Assembly (NCBI RefSeq): GCF_026241155.1
Contig: NZ_JAPFGP010000015.1
Location: 114,612-178,611 of the forward strand
Origin: Paucibacter sp. PLA-PC-4
GTDB taxonomy: Bacteria; Pseudomonadota; Gammaproteobacteria; Burkholderiales; Burkholderiaceae_C
Direction: 5' to 3'
Length of the DNA stretch: 64,000 bases
The first letter of the stretch is position 1. Each line of letters starts with the position of its first letter. A program made the translations under genes and the position numbers. The notes under the pieces were generated by a model. It was given only the letters and a program-made list of their open reading frames with translations, did not search any database and was not told the origin of the DNA. Positions 51,123-60,062 of this stretch are shown piece by piece.

Positions 51123-51943
51123 GGGGCGCGCTGAAACATCCGAGCCTGGTGCTTGGTGGCGTGCTGAGCCTGTTGCTGCTGCTGGCGGCACTGCTGTCCT
51201 TGGTCTGGACACCCTGGCCGCCCTACGAGATCGACATCCCGGCCAAGCTGCAGGCGCCTAGCGCGGCCCACTGGCTGGGCACCGACGCGCTGGGCCGCGA
51301 CATCGCCAGCCTGCTGCTGCTGGGCGCGCGCAACTCCATCCTGGTGGGCGTGATCGCGGTGGGCATCGGCCTGACCGCGGGCACGCTGCTGGGCCTGTGG
51401 GCGGCGGCGCGGCGCGGCTGGGTCGAGGAGGCGGTGATGCGCTTCGCCGACTTCAGTTTTGCTTTCCCGGCCATCCTGCTGGCCATCATGATGACGGCGG
51501 TGTTCGGCCCCGGCATCGTCAACGCCATCATCGCGATCGGCATCCACAACATCCCGACCTTTGCCCGCATCAGCCGCGCCAGCGCCAAGGCGCAGTGGGC
51601 GCGCGACTATGTGCTGGCCGCGCGCGCCTGCGGCAAGGGCGCCTGGCGCATCAGCGTCGAGCATGTGCTGCCCAATATCGCCTCGGTGCTGATCGTGCAG
51701 GCGACCATCCAGTTCGCGCTGGCGATACTCGCCGAGGCGGCGCTGTCTTATCTGGGTCTGGGCACCCAGCCGCCCGAGCCCAGCTGGGGCCGCATGCTGG
51801 CCGAGGCGCAGACGCTGATGTTCCAGGCGCCGCTGCTGGCGGTTTTCCCCGGTCTGGCCATCATGGCCGCGGTACTGGGACTGAATCTGCTGGGCGACGG
51901 GCTGCGCGATCTGCTCGACCCAAAGCTTGCAAGGGCGCGCTGA
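51119..51943 (+). CDS. ABC transporter permease, DppC/OppC-like
   Basis: 274 residues, six membrane segments. HWLGTDALGRDIASLLLLGA is the DppC/OppC signature at about residue 50, and YVLAARACGKGAWRISVEHV is the EAA loop. ATGA overlap with the upstream permease and TGATG overlap with the downstream ATPase. It forms the second half of the membrane pore. Confidence 0.94.
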   Translation: MRGALKHPSLVLGGVLSLLLLLAALLSLVWTPWPPYEIDIPAKLQAPSAAHWLGTDALGRDIASLLLLGARNSILVGVIAVGIGLTAGTLLGLWAAARRGWVEEAVMRFADFSFAFPAILLAIMMTAVFGPGIVNAIIAIGIHNIPTFARISRASAKAQWARDYVLAARACGKGAWRISVEHVLPNIASVLIVQATIQFALAILAEAALSYLGLGTQPPEPSWGRMLAEAQTLMFQAPLLAVFPGLAIMAAVLGLNLLGDGLRDLLDPKLARAR

Positions 51944-52917
51944 TGCTGGAAGTCAAAGACCTGCGCGTGCTGCTGCAGACCCGGCGCGGCCCGGCCGAGG
52001 CGGTGCGTGGCCTGAGCTTCGAGCTGGCGCGTGGTGAAACGCTGGGCCTGATCGGCGAATCGGGCTGCGGCAAGTCGCTGACGGCACTGGCCCTGATGGG
52101 CTTGCTGCCCGAAAACGCCCAGGTCAGCGGCCACATCCGCTTTCAGGGTCAGGACTTGCTGGCGCTGAGCGATAGGCAACGCAGCACACTGCGCGGAAAC
52201 CGCATGGCCATGGTGTTCCAGGAGCCGATGATGGCACTGAACCCGCTGCACCGCATCGGCGCCCAGGTGGCGGAGCCGCTGCGCCTGCATCGCGGCTGGA
52301 GCGCGGCTCGGGCGCAGGCCGAGGCCCAACGCTTGCTTGAGCGGGTCGGCCTGCCCGATGCGAGGCGGCGCGCCCAGGCCTATCCTCACGAGCTGTCCGG
52401 TGGGCAGCGCCAGCGGGTGAGCATCGCGATGGCGCTGGCCTGCGAGCCCGACCTGCTGATCGCCGACGAGCCGACCACCGCGCTGGACTTGACGATACAG
52501 GGCCAGATCCTGGACCTCCTGGCCGAGCTGGTCGAGGAGCGCGGCATGGGTCTAATCCTGATCTCGCACGACCTCGGCGTGATCGCCGAGAACGTGCGGC
52601 AGATGCTGGTGATGTACGGCGGCAGCGTGGTCGAGCGCGGGCCGACCGAGGCGGTGTTCGCGCGCCTCGGCCACCCGTACACCCAGGGGCTGTTCGCGGC
52701 CCGACCACGGCTGGGCATGGCGCGCGGCGCGCGACTGCAGACGATTGCTGGCAGCGTGCCGGAGTTGGCGGACCTGCCGTCAGGCTGTCCCTTTAGTGCC
52801 CGCTGCCGGCTGGCGACACCCGAGTGCTGGAGGACCCGCCCGCCGGCGCTGCTGATGGCGCAGGCCGGGCATGAAGTCAGCTGCCTGCATCTGGAGGAGG
52901 CGCTGCGTGGCTTATGA
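51943..52917 (+). CDS. ABC transporter ATP-binding protein, DppD/OppD-like
   Basis: 324 residues. Walker A is LIGESGCGKSLTALAL, the Q loop VFQEPMMALNP, the signature LSGGQRQRVSIAMALA, Walker B LLIADEPTTALD, and the H loop ISHDLGVIAEN. The C-terminal oligopeptide extension is present with a cysteine-rich iron-sulfur-like motif (SGCPFSARCRLATPECW). It overlaps the next ATPase gene by 11 bases. Confidence 0.95.
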   Translation: MLEVKDLRVLLQTRRGPAEAVRGLSFELARGETLGLIGESGCGKSLTALALMGLLPENAQVSGHIRFQGQDLLALSDRQRSTLRGNRMAMVFQEPMMALNPLHRIGAQVAEPLRLHRGWSAARAQAEAQRLLERVGLPDARRRAQAYPHELSGGQRQRVSIAMALACEPDLLIADEPTTALDLTIQGQILDLLAELVEERGMGLILISHDLGVIAENVRQMLVMYGGSVVERGPTEAVFARLGHPYTQGLFAARPRLGMARGARLQTIAGSVPELADLPSGCPFSARCRLATPECWRTRPPALLMAQAGHEVSCLHLEEALRGL

Positions 52918-53929
52918 GACGCTGCTGAAAGTGCAAGACCTGCACCGGCACTACACCTTGCCGCGCGAGCGCCTGTTTGCGCCAGCGCCGAGCTTACATG
53001 CGCTGCGCGGCGTCAGCTTCGAGCTGGCGGCCGGCCAGTCGCTGGGTGTGGTCGGCGAGTCCGGGTCGGGCAAGAGCACCCTGGCGCGGGCTGTGATGGC
53101 GCTAGAGACACCAGACCAGGGTCGGGTCTGGCTGAAGGGACAGGACTTGCATGCGCTGCCGGCGGCCGAGCTGAGGGCGGCGCGGCGCGACTTCCAGATG
53201 GTGTTTCAGGACCCCTATGGCTCGCTGGACCCGCGCCGCAAGGTCGGTCGCATCGTCGCCGAGCCATTGGCGTCGCTGACAGCCACGGGGCCGGCCGAGC
53301 AGCGCGAGCGGGTGCTCGATAGCTTGGTGGCCGTCGGCCTGCGCGAGGCCGATCTGGACAAGTATCCGCACGAATTCTCCGGCGGCCAGCGCCAACGCAT
53401 CGCGATTGCGCGCGCGCTAGTGACGCGGCCGCAACTGATCGTCGCCGACGAGCCGGTCAGCGCGCTCGATGTCTCGGTGCAGGCACAGGTTCTGAACCTG
53501 CTGCAGGAGCTGCGCGAGCGCTACGGGCTTTCTTACTTGCTCATCAGCCACGACCTGTCTGTGGTCGACCATGTCTGCGACCAGCTGATCGTTCTCTACC
53601 AGGGCCGGGTGGTCGAGCAGGGTAGTCCCGAAGCGCTGTTCCGCCTGGCCGCGCACCCCTATACGCAGGCCTTGCTGGACGCGGTGCCGCGCACGCGGCC
53701 GACGGGTCAGCGGAGGCGCTGCAGGTCGGCCGTCTTACAGATACAGTCACAGTCGATAGCAAGACCTGGCACCGGCTGCGATTTCGCAACGCGCTGCCCG
53801 CATGCGAGCCCACGCTGCGTGGCCGAGCTGCCGCCGCTGCGCGAACTGGGGGCAGGGCAGCGCGCGGCATGCCATCATGCCGAGCGGATTTTGCAAACCC
53901 GGGTTGTAGGGGAGGATTCCAGATGTTGA
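52907..53929 (+). CDS. ABC transporter ATP-binding protein, DppF/OppF-like
   Basis: 340 residues from GTG 52907, which has GGAGGAGG seven bases upstream inside the preceding gene. Walker A VVGESGSGKSTLARAV, Q loop VFQDPYGSLDPRRKV, signature FSGGQRQRIAIARALV, Walker B LIVADEPVSALDVS, H loop ISHDLSVVDHV. The C-terminal oligopeptide extension with CDFATRCPHASPRC is complete. Its stop lies seven bases inside the next gene, so translation is coupled. Confidence 0.94.
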   Translation: MAYETLLKVQDLHRHYTLPRERLFAPAPSLHALRGVSFELAAGQSLGVVGESGSGKSTLARAVMALETPDQGRVWLKGQDLHALPAAELRAARRDFQMVFQDPYGSLDPRRKVGRIVAEPLASLTATGPAEQRERVLDSLVAVGLREADLDKYPHEFSGGQRQRIAIARALVTRPQLIVADEPVSALDVSVQAQVLNLLQELRERYGLSYLLISHDLSVVDHVCDQLIVLYQGRVVEQGSPEALFRLAAHPYTQALLDAVPRTRPTGQRRRCRSAVLQIQSQSIARPGTGCDFATRCPHASPRCVAELPPLRELGAGQRAACHHAERILQTRVVGEDSRC

Positions 53930-55413
53930 TGAAGCAATTGATACTGGCTACGAGCCTGGCCGCGCTTGGGCTGCTGTGTGCGAGCGCCCAGGCGCAGGCC
54001 AGGAAGGACGGTCTGGTGCTGGCGATGACTCTGGAGCCGCCGGGCTTGGATCCGACCGCCGGTGCGGCCTCGGCGATTGCCGAGATCGTCCAGTACAACA
54101 TCTTCGAGACCCTGAGCAAGATCGGTCCGGACGGCAAGGTCACCCCGCTGCTGGCAGAGAGCTGGGAGGTCTCGCCGGACTTGAAGACCTATACCTTCAA
54201 GCTCAGGCGCGGCATTAAGTTCCAGAACGGCGAGCCTTTCGATGCGGCTGCCGTGAAGTTCAGCTTCGAGCGTGCGGCCGACGAGAAAAGCGTCAACAAG
54301 GACAAGCGCCTGTTCGCCGCCATCGACTTCATCGCTACGCCCGATCCGCACACCGTGGTGATAGGTCTGAAGACCATAGAGCCCGATTTCCTGTTCCTGA
54401 TCGGTCAGGCCACGGCCATCATCGTCGAGCCCAAGAGTGCCCAGAGCAATGCCATCCGGCCGGTCGGCACCGGGCCTTACAAGCTGGAGAACTGGGCCAA
54501 GGGTTCGGCCGTCACCCTGACGCGCTGGGACGGCCACCGCGCCGCGTCTCAGCTCAAGATCCGCCGTGTCAGCTTCCGCTTCATCAGCGACCCGGCCGCC
54601 CAGGTGGCGGCCCTGTTGTCGGGTGACGTCGATGCCTTCCCGCGTGTGGCCGCAGCGCGCAGTCTGGGCCAGTTCAGTAGCGACAAGCGCTTCCAGGTCA
54701 TCAAGGCCGGTTCTCGGGCCAAGACCATCCTGGCGATCAACAACAAGAAGAAGCCGCTGGACGATGTTCGGGTGCGCCGAGCGATTGCCGCCGCGCTGGA
54801 TCGCAAGTCCATCATCGAGGCGGCTGCCGATGGCTTCGGCGTGCCCATCGGCAGCCACTACGTGCCCGGCGCGCTGGGCTATGTGGACACGACTGGCCTC
54901 AATCCTTTCGATCCCAACAAGGCCCGCGCGCTGCTGAAGGAGGCGGGCGTGGTGACGCCGCTGGAGCTGAGTCTGAAGCTGCCGCCGACGCCCTATGCGC
55001 GCCAGGGTGGCGAGGTGGTCGCGGCCCAGCTGGCCAAGGTGGGCATCGTCGCGAAGATAGAGAACATCGAGTGGGCGCAGTGGCTGTCGAGTGTCTACAC
55101 CAACAAGCAGTACGACCTGAGCCTGATCAGCCATGTCGAACCCTTTGATCTGAACAATTACGCCAAGCCCGGCTATTACTGGGGCTATGAGAACCCGGCG
55201 TTTGCCAGGCTGCTGGAGCGCATCAACAACACGCCGCGAGAGGGCGAGCGCGCCAAGCTGCTGGGCGAGGCCCAGCGCGTGCTGGCGCAGGACGCGGTCA
55301 ACGCCTACCTGTACCAGCCGGTCTGGCTGACAGTGGCCAAGCGTCAGCTCAAGGGCTTGTGGACAGACATGCCGGTCTTCGTCAACGATGTGTCGGCGCT
55401 GAGCTGGGAATGA
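53923..55413 (+). CDS. ABC transporter substrate-binding protein, family 5
   Basis: 496 residues with a signal peptide (MLMKQLILATSLAALGLLCA, cleaved after AQA). The SBP_bac_5 fold begins GLVLAMTLEPPGLDPTAGAA and continues with PLLAESWEVSPDLKTYTFKL and RRGIKFQNGEPFDAAAVKFS. GGGGAGG precedes ATG 53923 by about six bases. Peptides, opines or other amides are possible ligands; the amidase gene that follows hints that the cargo carries an amide bond. Confidence 0.94.
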   Translation: MLMKQLILATSLAALGLLCASAQAQARKDGLVLAMTLEPPGLDPTAGAASAIAEIVQYNIFETLSKIGPDGKVTPLLAESWEVSPDLKTYTFKLRRGIKFQNGEPFDAAAVKFSFERAADEKSVNKDKRLFAAIDFIATPDPHTVVIGLKTIEPDFLFLIGQATAIIVEPKSAQSNAIRPVGTGPYKLENWAKGSAVTLTRWDGHRAASQLKIRRVSFRFISDPAAQVAALLSGDVDAFPRVAAARSLGQFSSDKRFQVIKAGSRAKTILAINNKKKPLDDVRVRRAIAAALDRKSIIEAAADGFGVPIGSHYVPGALGYVDTTGLNPFDPNKARALLKEAGVVTPLELSLKLPPTPYARQGGEVVAAQLAKVGIVAKIENIEWAQWLSSVYTNKQYDLSLISHVEPFDLNNYAKPGYYWGYENPAFARLLERINNTPREGERAKLLGEAQRVLAQDAVNAYLYQPVWLTVAKRQLKGLWTDMPVFVNDVSALSWE

Positions 55414-56885
55414 GCAAGGACCCGCTGCATGCGCTGAGCGCCCTCGAGCTGCTGGATGGGTACCGCCGCCGCGCTTTCTCACCGGTCGAGGTCACGCAAT
55501 CGGTGCTGGCTCATATTGCGCGCTGGGAGCCGCAGCTCAGCGCGCTGTACGCATTGGCACCCGAGGCTGCGCTGGAACAGGCCCGGGCGTCCGAGGCGCG
55601 CTGGCTGAAGGGCGAGGCGCTGGCGCTGGACGGCGTGCCGCTGACGTTGAAGGAGAACATCGCGACACGCGGCACGCCGATGCCGCTGGGCACGGCCGCC
55701 ACGGTGCTGAGCCCAGTCACCGAGGATGCGCCGCCTGCGGCCCGGATGCGCGAGGCCGGCGCCGTGCTGCTGGCCAAGACCACGATGCCGGACTACGGCA
55801 TGCTCAGCTCGGGGCTTTCGAGTTTTCATCCACTGACCCGCAATCCTTGGAACCTGGACTGCAACCCGGGTGGCTCCAGCGCCGGTGCGGCCGCAGCGGC
55901 TGCGGCCGGCTATGGCCCGCTACATCTGGGTACCGACATCGGCGGCTCGCTGCGCCTGCCTGCGTCCTGGTGCGGCATCTTCACCTTGAAGCCGAGCCTG
56001 GGTCGCATCCCGATCAAACCGCCGTTTGCCGGCCGAGTCGCTGGACCGATGACGCGCACGGTGACCGACTCCGCTCTGATGATGGCCGCGCTGGCCAGCC
56101 CCGATTGGCGCGACACGATGAGCTTGCCCGCGCAGGACATCGAGTGGATGAATCTGGACCGCGAGCTCAAAGGCCTGCGCATCGGCCTGATGTTGAACGC
56201 AGGCTGGGGCCTCGATGTCGAGCCCGAGACACGAGCAGCCGTCGAGGCCGCCGCGCGGCTGTTCGAGGACGCCGGCGCCCTGGTCCAGCCGCTGCCTGGT
56301 TTCAGCACGCGCTCGATGATTGATGGCCTCGATAAGTTCTGGCGCATGCGCTCCTGGCTGGATATCTCGGCATTGCCGCCGGAGCGCCAGGTGCTGGTCC
56401 TGCCCTACATTCGCGAATGGGTGTCTACCGGCGGCGATTTGAGCGCCTCCGAGCTGTTCCACGGCTACAGCCAGATGGCAGCGTTCCGCGAGGCGGCCGT
56501 CGCTGCCTGCCAGCCCTATGACTTTGTGCTGTCGCCGGTCAGCCCGGTGCCGGCCTTCCCGGCCGAATGGGCCAGCCCGATCAACGACCCGCAGCGCCCC
56601 TTCGAGCACATCGCATTCACCTTGCCCTACAACATGAGCGAGCAGCCGGCAGCCTCAATCAACTGCGGCTACACCCAGGCCGGCCTGCCGATCGGCCTGC
56701 AGATCATCGGCAGGCGTTTCGACGACCTGGGCGTGCTGCAAGTGTCGCGGGCGTTTGAGAAAATGCGGCCTGCGCAGCGCGGCTGGCCGCAGCCGCCTGA
56801 TGCCTTGGCTGTCGATCAGGCCGAAGAGGTGCCGCTGATCCGCCGCTCCAAGCCGATGGCGAATCGGGGGCGGGCGGGCTATTGA
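55410..56885 (+). CDS. Amidase signature family enzyme
   Basis: 491 residues. The Ser-Ser-Lys catalytic set is in VPLTLKENIATRGTP (Lys), NPGGSSAGAAAAAAAG (cis-Ser) and GTDIGGSLRLPA (nucleophile Ser). The remaining amidase core is complete, with YTQAGLPIGLQIIGRRFDD near the C-terminus. The ATG overlaps the binding-protein stop by four bases. The enzyme probably hydrolyses the amide taken up by the transporter, in the cytosol, since it has no signal peptide. It is not a GatA: no gatB or gatC is nearby. Confidence 0.93.
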   Translation: MSKDPLHALSALELLDGYRRRAFSPVEVTQSVLAHIARWEPQLSALYALAPEAALEQARASEARWLKGEALALDGVPLTLKENIATRGTPMPLGTAATVLSPVTEDAPPAARMREAGAVLLAKTTMPDYGMLSSGLSSFHPLTRNPWNLDCNPGGSSAGAAAAAAAGYGPLHLGTDIGGSLRLPASWCGIFTLKPSLGRIPIKPPFAGRVAGPMTRTVTDSALMMAALASPDWRDTMSLPAQDIEWMNLDRELKGLRIGLMLNAGWGLDVEPETRAAVEAAARLFEDAGALVQPLPGFSTRSMIDGLDKFWRMRSWLDISALPPERQVLVLPYIREWVSTGGDLSASELFHGYSQMAAFREAAVAACQPYDFVLSPVSPVPAFPAEWASPINDPQRPFEHIAFTLPYNMSEQPAASINCGYTQAGLPIGLQIIGRRFDDLGVLQVSRAFEKMRPAQRGWPQPPDALAVDQAEEVPLIRRSKPMANRGRAGY

Positions 56886-56907
56886 TGAAGGTGCGGGAGC
56901 GCCGTGA

Positions 56908-57120
56908 ATGAGTGAGGGGTCATCACTTGCCAAGCTGGTGTGGGCATTGCTGTTCCTGCCGGCTACCTGCTGCGTGATCTGGGCCGTTCGCCGCCGCTTA
57001 CCTACCGAACATGGGGTGCGCAAGTTCGTGCAGAAGCATGGCGCTATGAAGTTGGCGTATTGGGGGCTGTTCATCTGCTGGGCGATGGCAGGCTCCATGC
57101 TGGCGCTGCTCTACCCCTGA
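56908..57120 (+). CDS. Small membrane protein
   Basis: 70 residues with two hydrophobic segments: SLAKLVWALLFLPATCCVIW and LAYWGLFICWAMAGSMLALL. They are joined by a basic loop (AVRRRLPTEHGVRKFVQKHG). GGGAG lies upstream of ATG 56908. It is 22 bases after the amidase stop on the same strand. No family recognised. A second, frameshifted two-segment reading frame follows at 57132. Confidence 0.6.
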   Translation: MSEGSSLAKLVWALLFLPATCCVIWAVRRRLPTEHGVRKFVQKHGAMKLAYWGLFICWAMAGSMLALLYP

Positions 57121-57131
57121 ATGCTCCTACC

Positions 57132-57334
57132 ATGTTCGTGAACCACATCTGGCTCTGGGCTTCAAGCTCCTGTTGTCCCTGTCGCTGTTGGCGGCCCTGC
57201 TAGGCTTCATCGTTGCTGTGCCGCAGGCCTTGGCAGATCCGCAGGTGTGGGGCCTGTCGTCGATCTTGCTTTTGCTGGCCGCGCTGCCCTGGGTCTTTTT
57301 CGAGCGTCCAAGCCGGGGAGCTCAGCCTGTGTAG
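57132..57334 (+). pseudogene. Frameshifted small two-segment membrane protein
   Basis: From ATG 57132 the frame reads MFVNHIWLW and then stops soon after. If one base is dropped near 57155, it continues GFKLLLSLSLLAALLGFIVA, VPQALADPQVWGLSSILLLL and AALPWVFFERPSRGAQPV, ending at TAG 57334. The downstream frame has no start codon of its own apart from internal TTG. Two hydrophobic segments and a Pro-rich basic end suggest a small membrane protein broken by a one-base change; a sequencing error is possible. Confidence 0.45.
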
Positions 57335-57461
57335 CATCGTCTTTGGGCTCGTTGCGGGATTGACTGCCTCTGCCCGCGATCGCGGTCGCGCTGTTCTGGG
57401 GCGGAGCTCGGTTCGTGCGGTGGGCCAATTTTGCGTGGGGGTCTTGACGAGGTTTAAGGCG

Positions 57462-58193
57462 ATGGATCTGCAACTCAAGGGCCTGCGGGCCGTAGTCACT
57501 GGCGGTTCCTCGGGCATAGGCGCCGCTATCGTGCGCGCCTTGGCCGGCGAGGGCTGCGATGTGGTGTTTTGCGCGCGTGATGCGGGCCGCATTGAGGTCG
57601 CGCTTCGGGCCCTGCGCGGCTTGCCCGGTCGCGTTAGCGCCCGCGCACTCGATGTCACCGACACGCCAGCGCTGCGCGACTGGCTGGGCTCGCTGGGCGG
57701 CTTCGACATCTTTGTGCCCAATGTCAGCGCACTCAGCGGCGATTGGGAGCAGGCGATACGCAGCGACATCCGTGGCACTGTGGAGGCTACTGAGGCCGCC
57801 GTGCCTTGGCTGCAGGGCTCGCCGCACGGGGCCATCACCTACATCGGCTCCAAGGCCGGCTCGCTGGCGGCCCCCAACTCGGTCGCCTATGGCGCGGCCA
57901 AGGCGGCACTGGCGCATTACATGAAGTCGTTGTCGGCCCGCCTGCTGCCGCTTGTGCGCGTTAACACTGTGTCGCCGGGCGATACCCTGGTGAGCGATGG
58001 GTTCTGGGATCGGGTACGTCGCGAAGAGCCGGATCAATTCGCCAAGGTAGTGCAGCGCAACCCCCTGCAACGCTTGGCCACGCCCGAGGAGATCGCTCGC
58101 GTCGTGGCCTTTGTGTCGAGCCCGGCGGCCAGCTTTGTCGCGGGGGCGAACTGGTATGTCGATGGCGGCTCTACGGCGCATGTGCAGTTATGA
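57462..58193 (+). CDS. Short-chain dehydrogenase/reductase
   Basis: 243 residues. The nucleotide-binding TGGSSGIG motif is at residues 13-20. The catalytic Ser130 (YIGSKAG), Tyr143 and Lys147 (SVAYGAAKAAL) are intact, and the C-terminal NWYVDGGSTAHVQL is typical of classical SDRs. AAGG precedes ATG 57462; a longer frame upstream is antisense-like and rejected. The stop overlaps the DJ-1 gene start (ATGA). Substrate unknown; the NAD(P) preference is not clear from sequence. Confidence 0.92.
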   Translation: MDLQLKGLRAVVTGGSSGIGAAIVRALAGEGCDVVFCARDAGRIEVALRALRGLPGRVSARALDVTDTPALRDWLGSLGGFDIFVPNVSALSGDWEQAIRSDIRGTVEATEAAVPWLQGSPHGAITYIGSKAGSLAAPNSVAYGAAKAALAHYMKSLSARLLPLVRVNTVSPGDTLVSDGFWDRVRREEPDQFAKVVQRNPLQRLATPEEIARVVAFVSSPAASFVAGANWYVDGGSTAHVQL

Positions 58194-58837
58194 GTCTTGA
58201 CGTCCGAACAGGACCCGGCAATGCAGCTGTGCCGGTTGCGGTGCTGCTCTATCCCGGCTGCATCTTCTTCGAAATTGCCTTGGCGGCCGAATTGCTTGCA
58301 AGGCTTGGCTGTACGCTGCGTTACTACTCGCCCGATGGCAGGCCGCACCAGGCCTCGCTGGGCGCCTGTATCGCGCCACAGGGCGCTTACGCGGATCTGG
58401 CGAGGGAGTCTGGCGGGCTGGCGGCTGTGCTGGTTCCGGGCGGCGACCCGGGATCCATCATCCCGCAGCAACTTGCGACACCTTGCCTGCGTGCCGCCGC
58501 CGAACGTGGTGTCTTGCTGGCCGGCATCTGCGCCGGCAATCTGGTGCTGGCCAGTGCCGGTCTGCTGAGTGGCCGGCGCGGCACGCACAACTACACCAGC
58601 GAGCATGCCAGCTCTGAGGCTGTGTCCTTCACCGCGCAGTTTTGGGAGGGTCTGGCCTTTGAGCGAGCCGATCTGGTGACGGATGAGGGCGCTCGGCTGA
58701 TCACCGCACAGCCCTGGGCCTATGTGAGTTATGCCGCAGCAGTGGCTCGCGGCCTAGGCTTACTCAGTGAAGCCGAATCCCAGGCTTTCAGGGCTGGCCA
58801 TCAAAAGTCCTACGAAAGTCCGGAGCTTGCCCGCTGA
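58190..58837 (+). CDS. DJ-1/PfpI family protein
   Basis: 215 residues, a class I glutamine amidotransferase-like fold. VAVLLYPGCIFFEIALAAEL starts the domain; the nucleophile is Cys114 in LLAGICAGNLVLA, and HNYTSEH carries histidines that may serve in the active site. The ATG overlaps the SDR stop by four bases. Family members include chaperones, glyoxalases and isonitrile hydratases; no specific activity can be assigned. Confidence 0.88.
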   Translation: MSLDVRTGPGNAAVPVAVLLYPGCIFFEIALAAELLARLGCTLRYYSPDGRPHQASLGACIAPQGAYADLARESGGLAAVLVPGGDPGSIIPQQLATPCLRAAAERGVLLAGICAGNLVLASAGLLSGRRGTHNYTSEHASSEAVSFTAQFWEGLAFERADLVTDEGARLITAQPWAYVSYAAAVARGLGLLSEAESQAFRAGHQKSYESPELAR

Positions 58838-58914
58838 CAGGTCAGTCACAAACGATGCGCTTCTTATCACGCTTGCCCTTACAGCCGTTCGAGCGCGCCC
58901 GGCGCTAGATCGGC

Positions 58915-59485
58915 GTGTGGCCCGATGGCGCGGCCGACCTGCACCAGGCTCTGCTGTGCGCATGCGCCGAATCGCAGCGCCATCACCACTCGCAGCTGCA
59001 CCAAGCCGAATGCCTGCAGAGCCTTCAGACGAAGCGGGGCCTGGCGCAGCGGCCGGCGAAGGTGGTGTCGGCGCCGTGGTTTCACGATGCCGTCTTTGAG
59101 GTCCGGAGCGGTGACAACAAGGGGAAAACCGCGCTCTGAGAACGCCGGGCTATGCAGGCTGCGGCGGTGCCGGCCGAGGCGGTGGCGCACGTCTATGAGC
59201 TCGAGATGGTGACGCGTCATAGCCAACTGCCCGCCGCCGGCGACGCGCAGTTGCCTGTGGACATCGATTTGCCCATCCTCGGTGCACCCGAGCCGCGCCT
59301 TTCGCAGCACGATCAGTAGATCCGCGCGGAGTTCGCTTTCGTGGCTGGTCGGGTGTTTCGCGTTACTCGCCGCGCCGCGCCGCGCCATCCTTCGCTCCTT
59401 CATCGAGCGGCCGCGCATCTTCGGCTGCGAATATTTTCTTCAGTTTTTGGAGCAGCGTGCCCGTCAAATCCCGGCGAGGACGACG
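58915..59485 (+). pseudogene. HD-superfamily metal-dependent phosphohydrolase, inactivated
   Basis: Frame 1 carries most of an HD protein: HHHSQLHQAECLQSLQT, then the metal motif WFHDAVFEVRSGDNKGKTAL. An in-frame TGA at 59137 interrupts it, after which it continues VAHVYELEMVTRHSQLPAAG and LPVDIDLPILGAPEPRLSQ. A TAG at 59317 is followed by IRAEFAFVAGRVFRVTRR. A frameshift near 59385 moves to frame 2: ILRSFIERPRIFGCEYFLQF. Two nonsense codons and a shift mean the gene is dead. It accounts for most of the gap between the DJ-1 gene and the FlgO-like gene. Confidence 0.8.
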
Positions 59486-59516
59486 GACTGGAGCGCCGGT
59501 GACGGATTCGGCCGCT

Positions 59517-60062
59517 TCAATTCACCAGCAACGCACGTACGTTCGCATCCAGCGGTATCGCGTAGTCATGGGCGGCCAATACTAAATTCCCCTGCTCGCC
59601 GCCGACCAGCTTGAGACTCAGATAGAGGAACTGGGTAGATGCCGTGTAAGTGCCAACCACCACGGCCTGGGCATGGTGGCTGCGGCTGATATCGCGCAGC
59701 TCGCGCGAGAGTAGCAGCGCACCCTCGCTGTGCTTGATGAACAGCTTGTCGCGCAACTTCAGTTCGATTACTGGATAGCCGCGGTTGACTAGCCGGCCGC
59801 AGACCTGCTCTGAGAAGAGCCTGCCCAGACGCGAGGACTCGGTCAGCACATCTAGATTCACGAAGGACGCCACCAGCATCGGTTGACTGAGGTCCAGGGG
59901 CGCACCATGAAGCAGCGCGTCGACGGCCTGCCGGTTTATCGCTATCAGGTCGGCCGGCGGTGTCTTTGTTGCAGCCGGAGTCGCTGCACATGCGCTCAGC
60001 AGCAGGGCCGTTGCGAACAGTGCGCAGCGGCGCAGCCATCTCTGCAGAGTTGTATTCATCAT
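59517..60062 (-). CDS. FlgO-domain lipoprotein
   Basis: 181 residues. Lipobox LLLSACA near residue 25, then a FlgO-like domain: DLSQPMLVASFVNLDVLTES, SRLGRLFSEQVCGRLVNRGY, PVIELKLRDKLFIKHSEGAL and VVVGTYTASTQFLYLSLKLV. In Vibrio, FlgO is an outer-membrane flagellar lipoprotein; no flagellar genes are near, so the domain may have another role here. Its start overlaps the stop of the upstream lipoprotein gene (ATGA). Confidence 0.85.
   Translation of the reverse strand: MMNTTLQRWLRRCALFATALLLSACAATPAATKTPPADLIAINRQAVDALLHGAPLDLSQPMLVASFVNLDVLTESSRLGRLFSEQVCGRLVNRGYPVIELKLRDKLFIKHSEGALLLSRELRDISRSHHAQAVVVGTYTASTQFLYLSLKLVGGEQGNLVLAAHDYAIPLDANVRALLVN

Noticed and set aside
53875..55482. 535-codon minus-strand open frame
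   Set aside because: It is antisense to the substrate-binding protein gene, which has a signal peptide and ribosome site.
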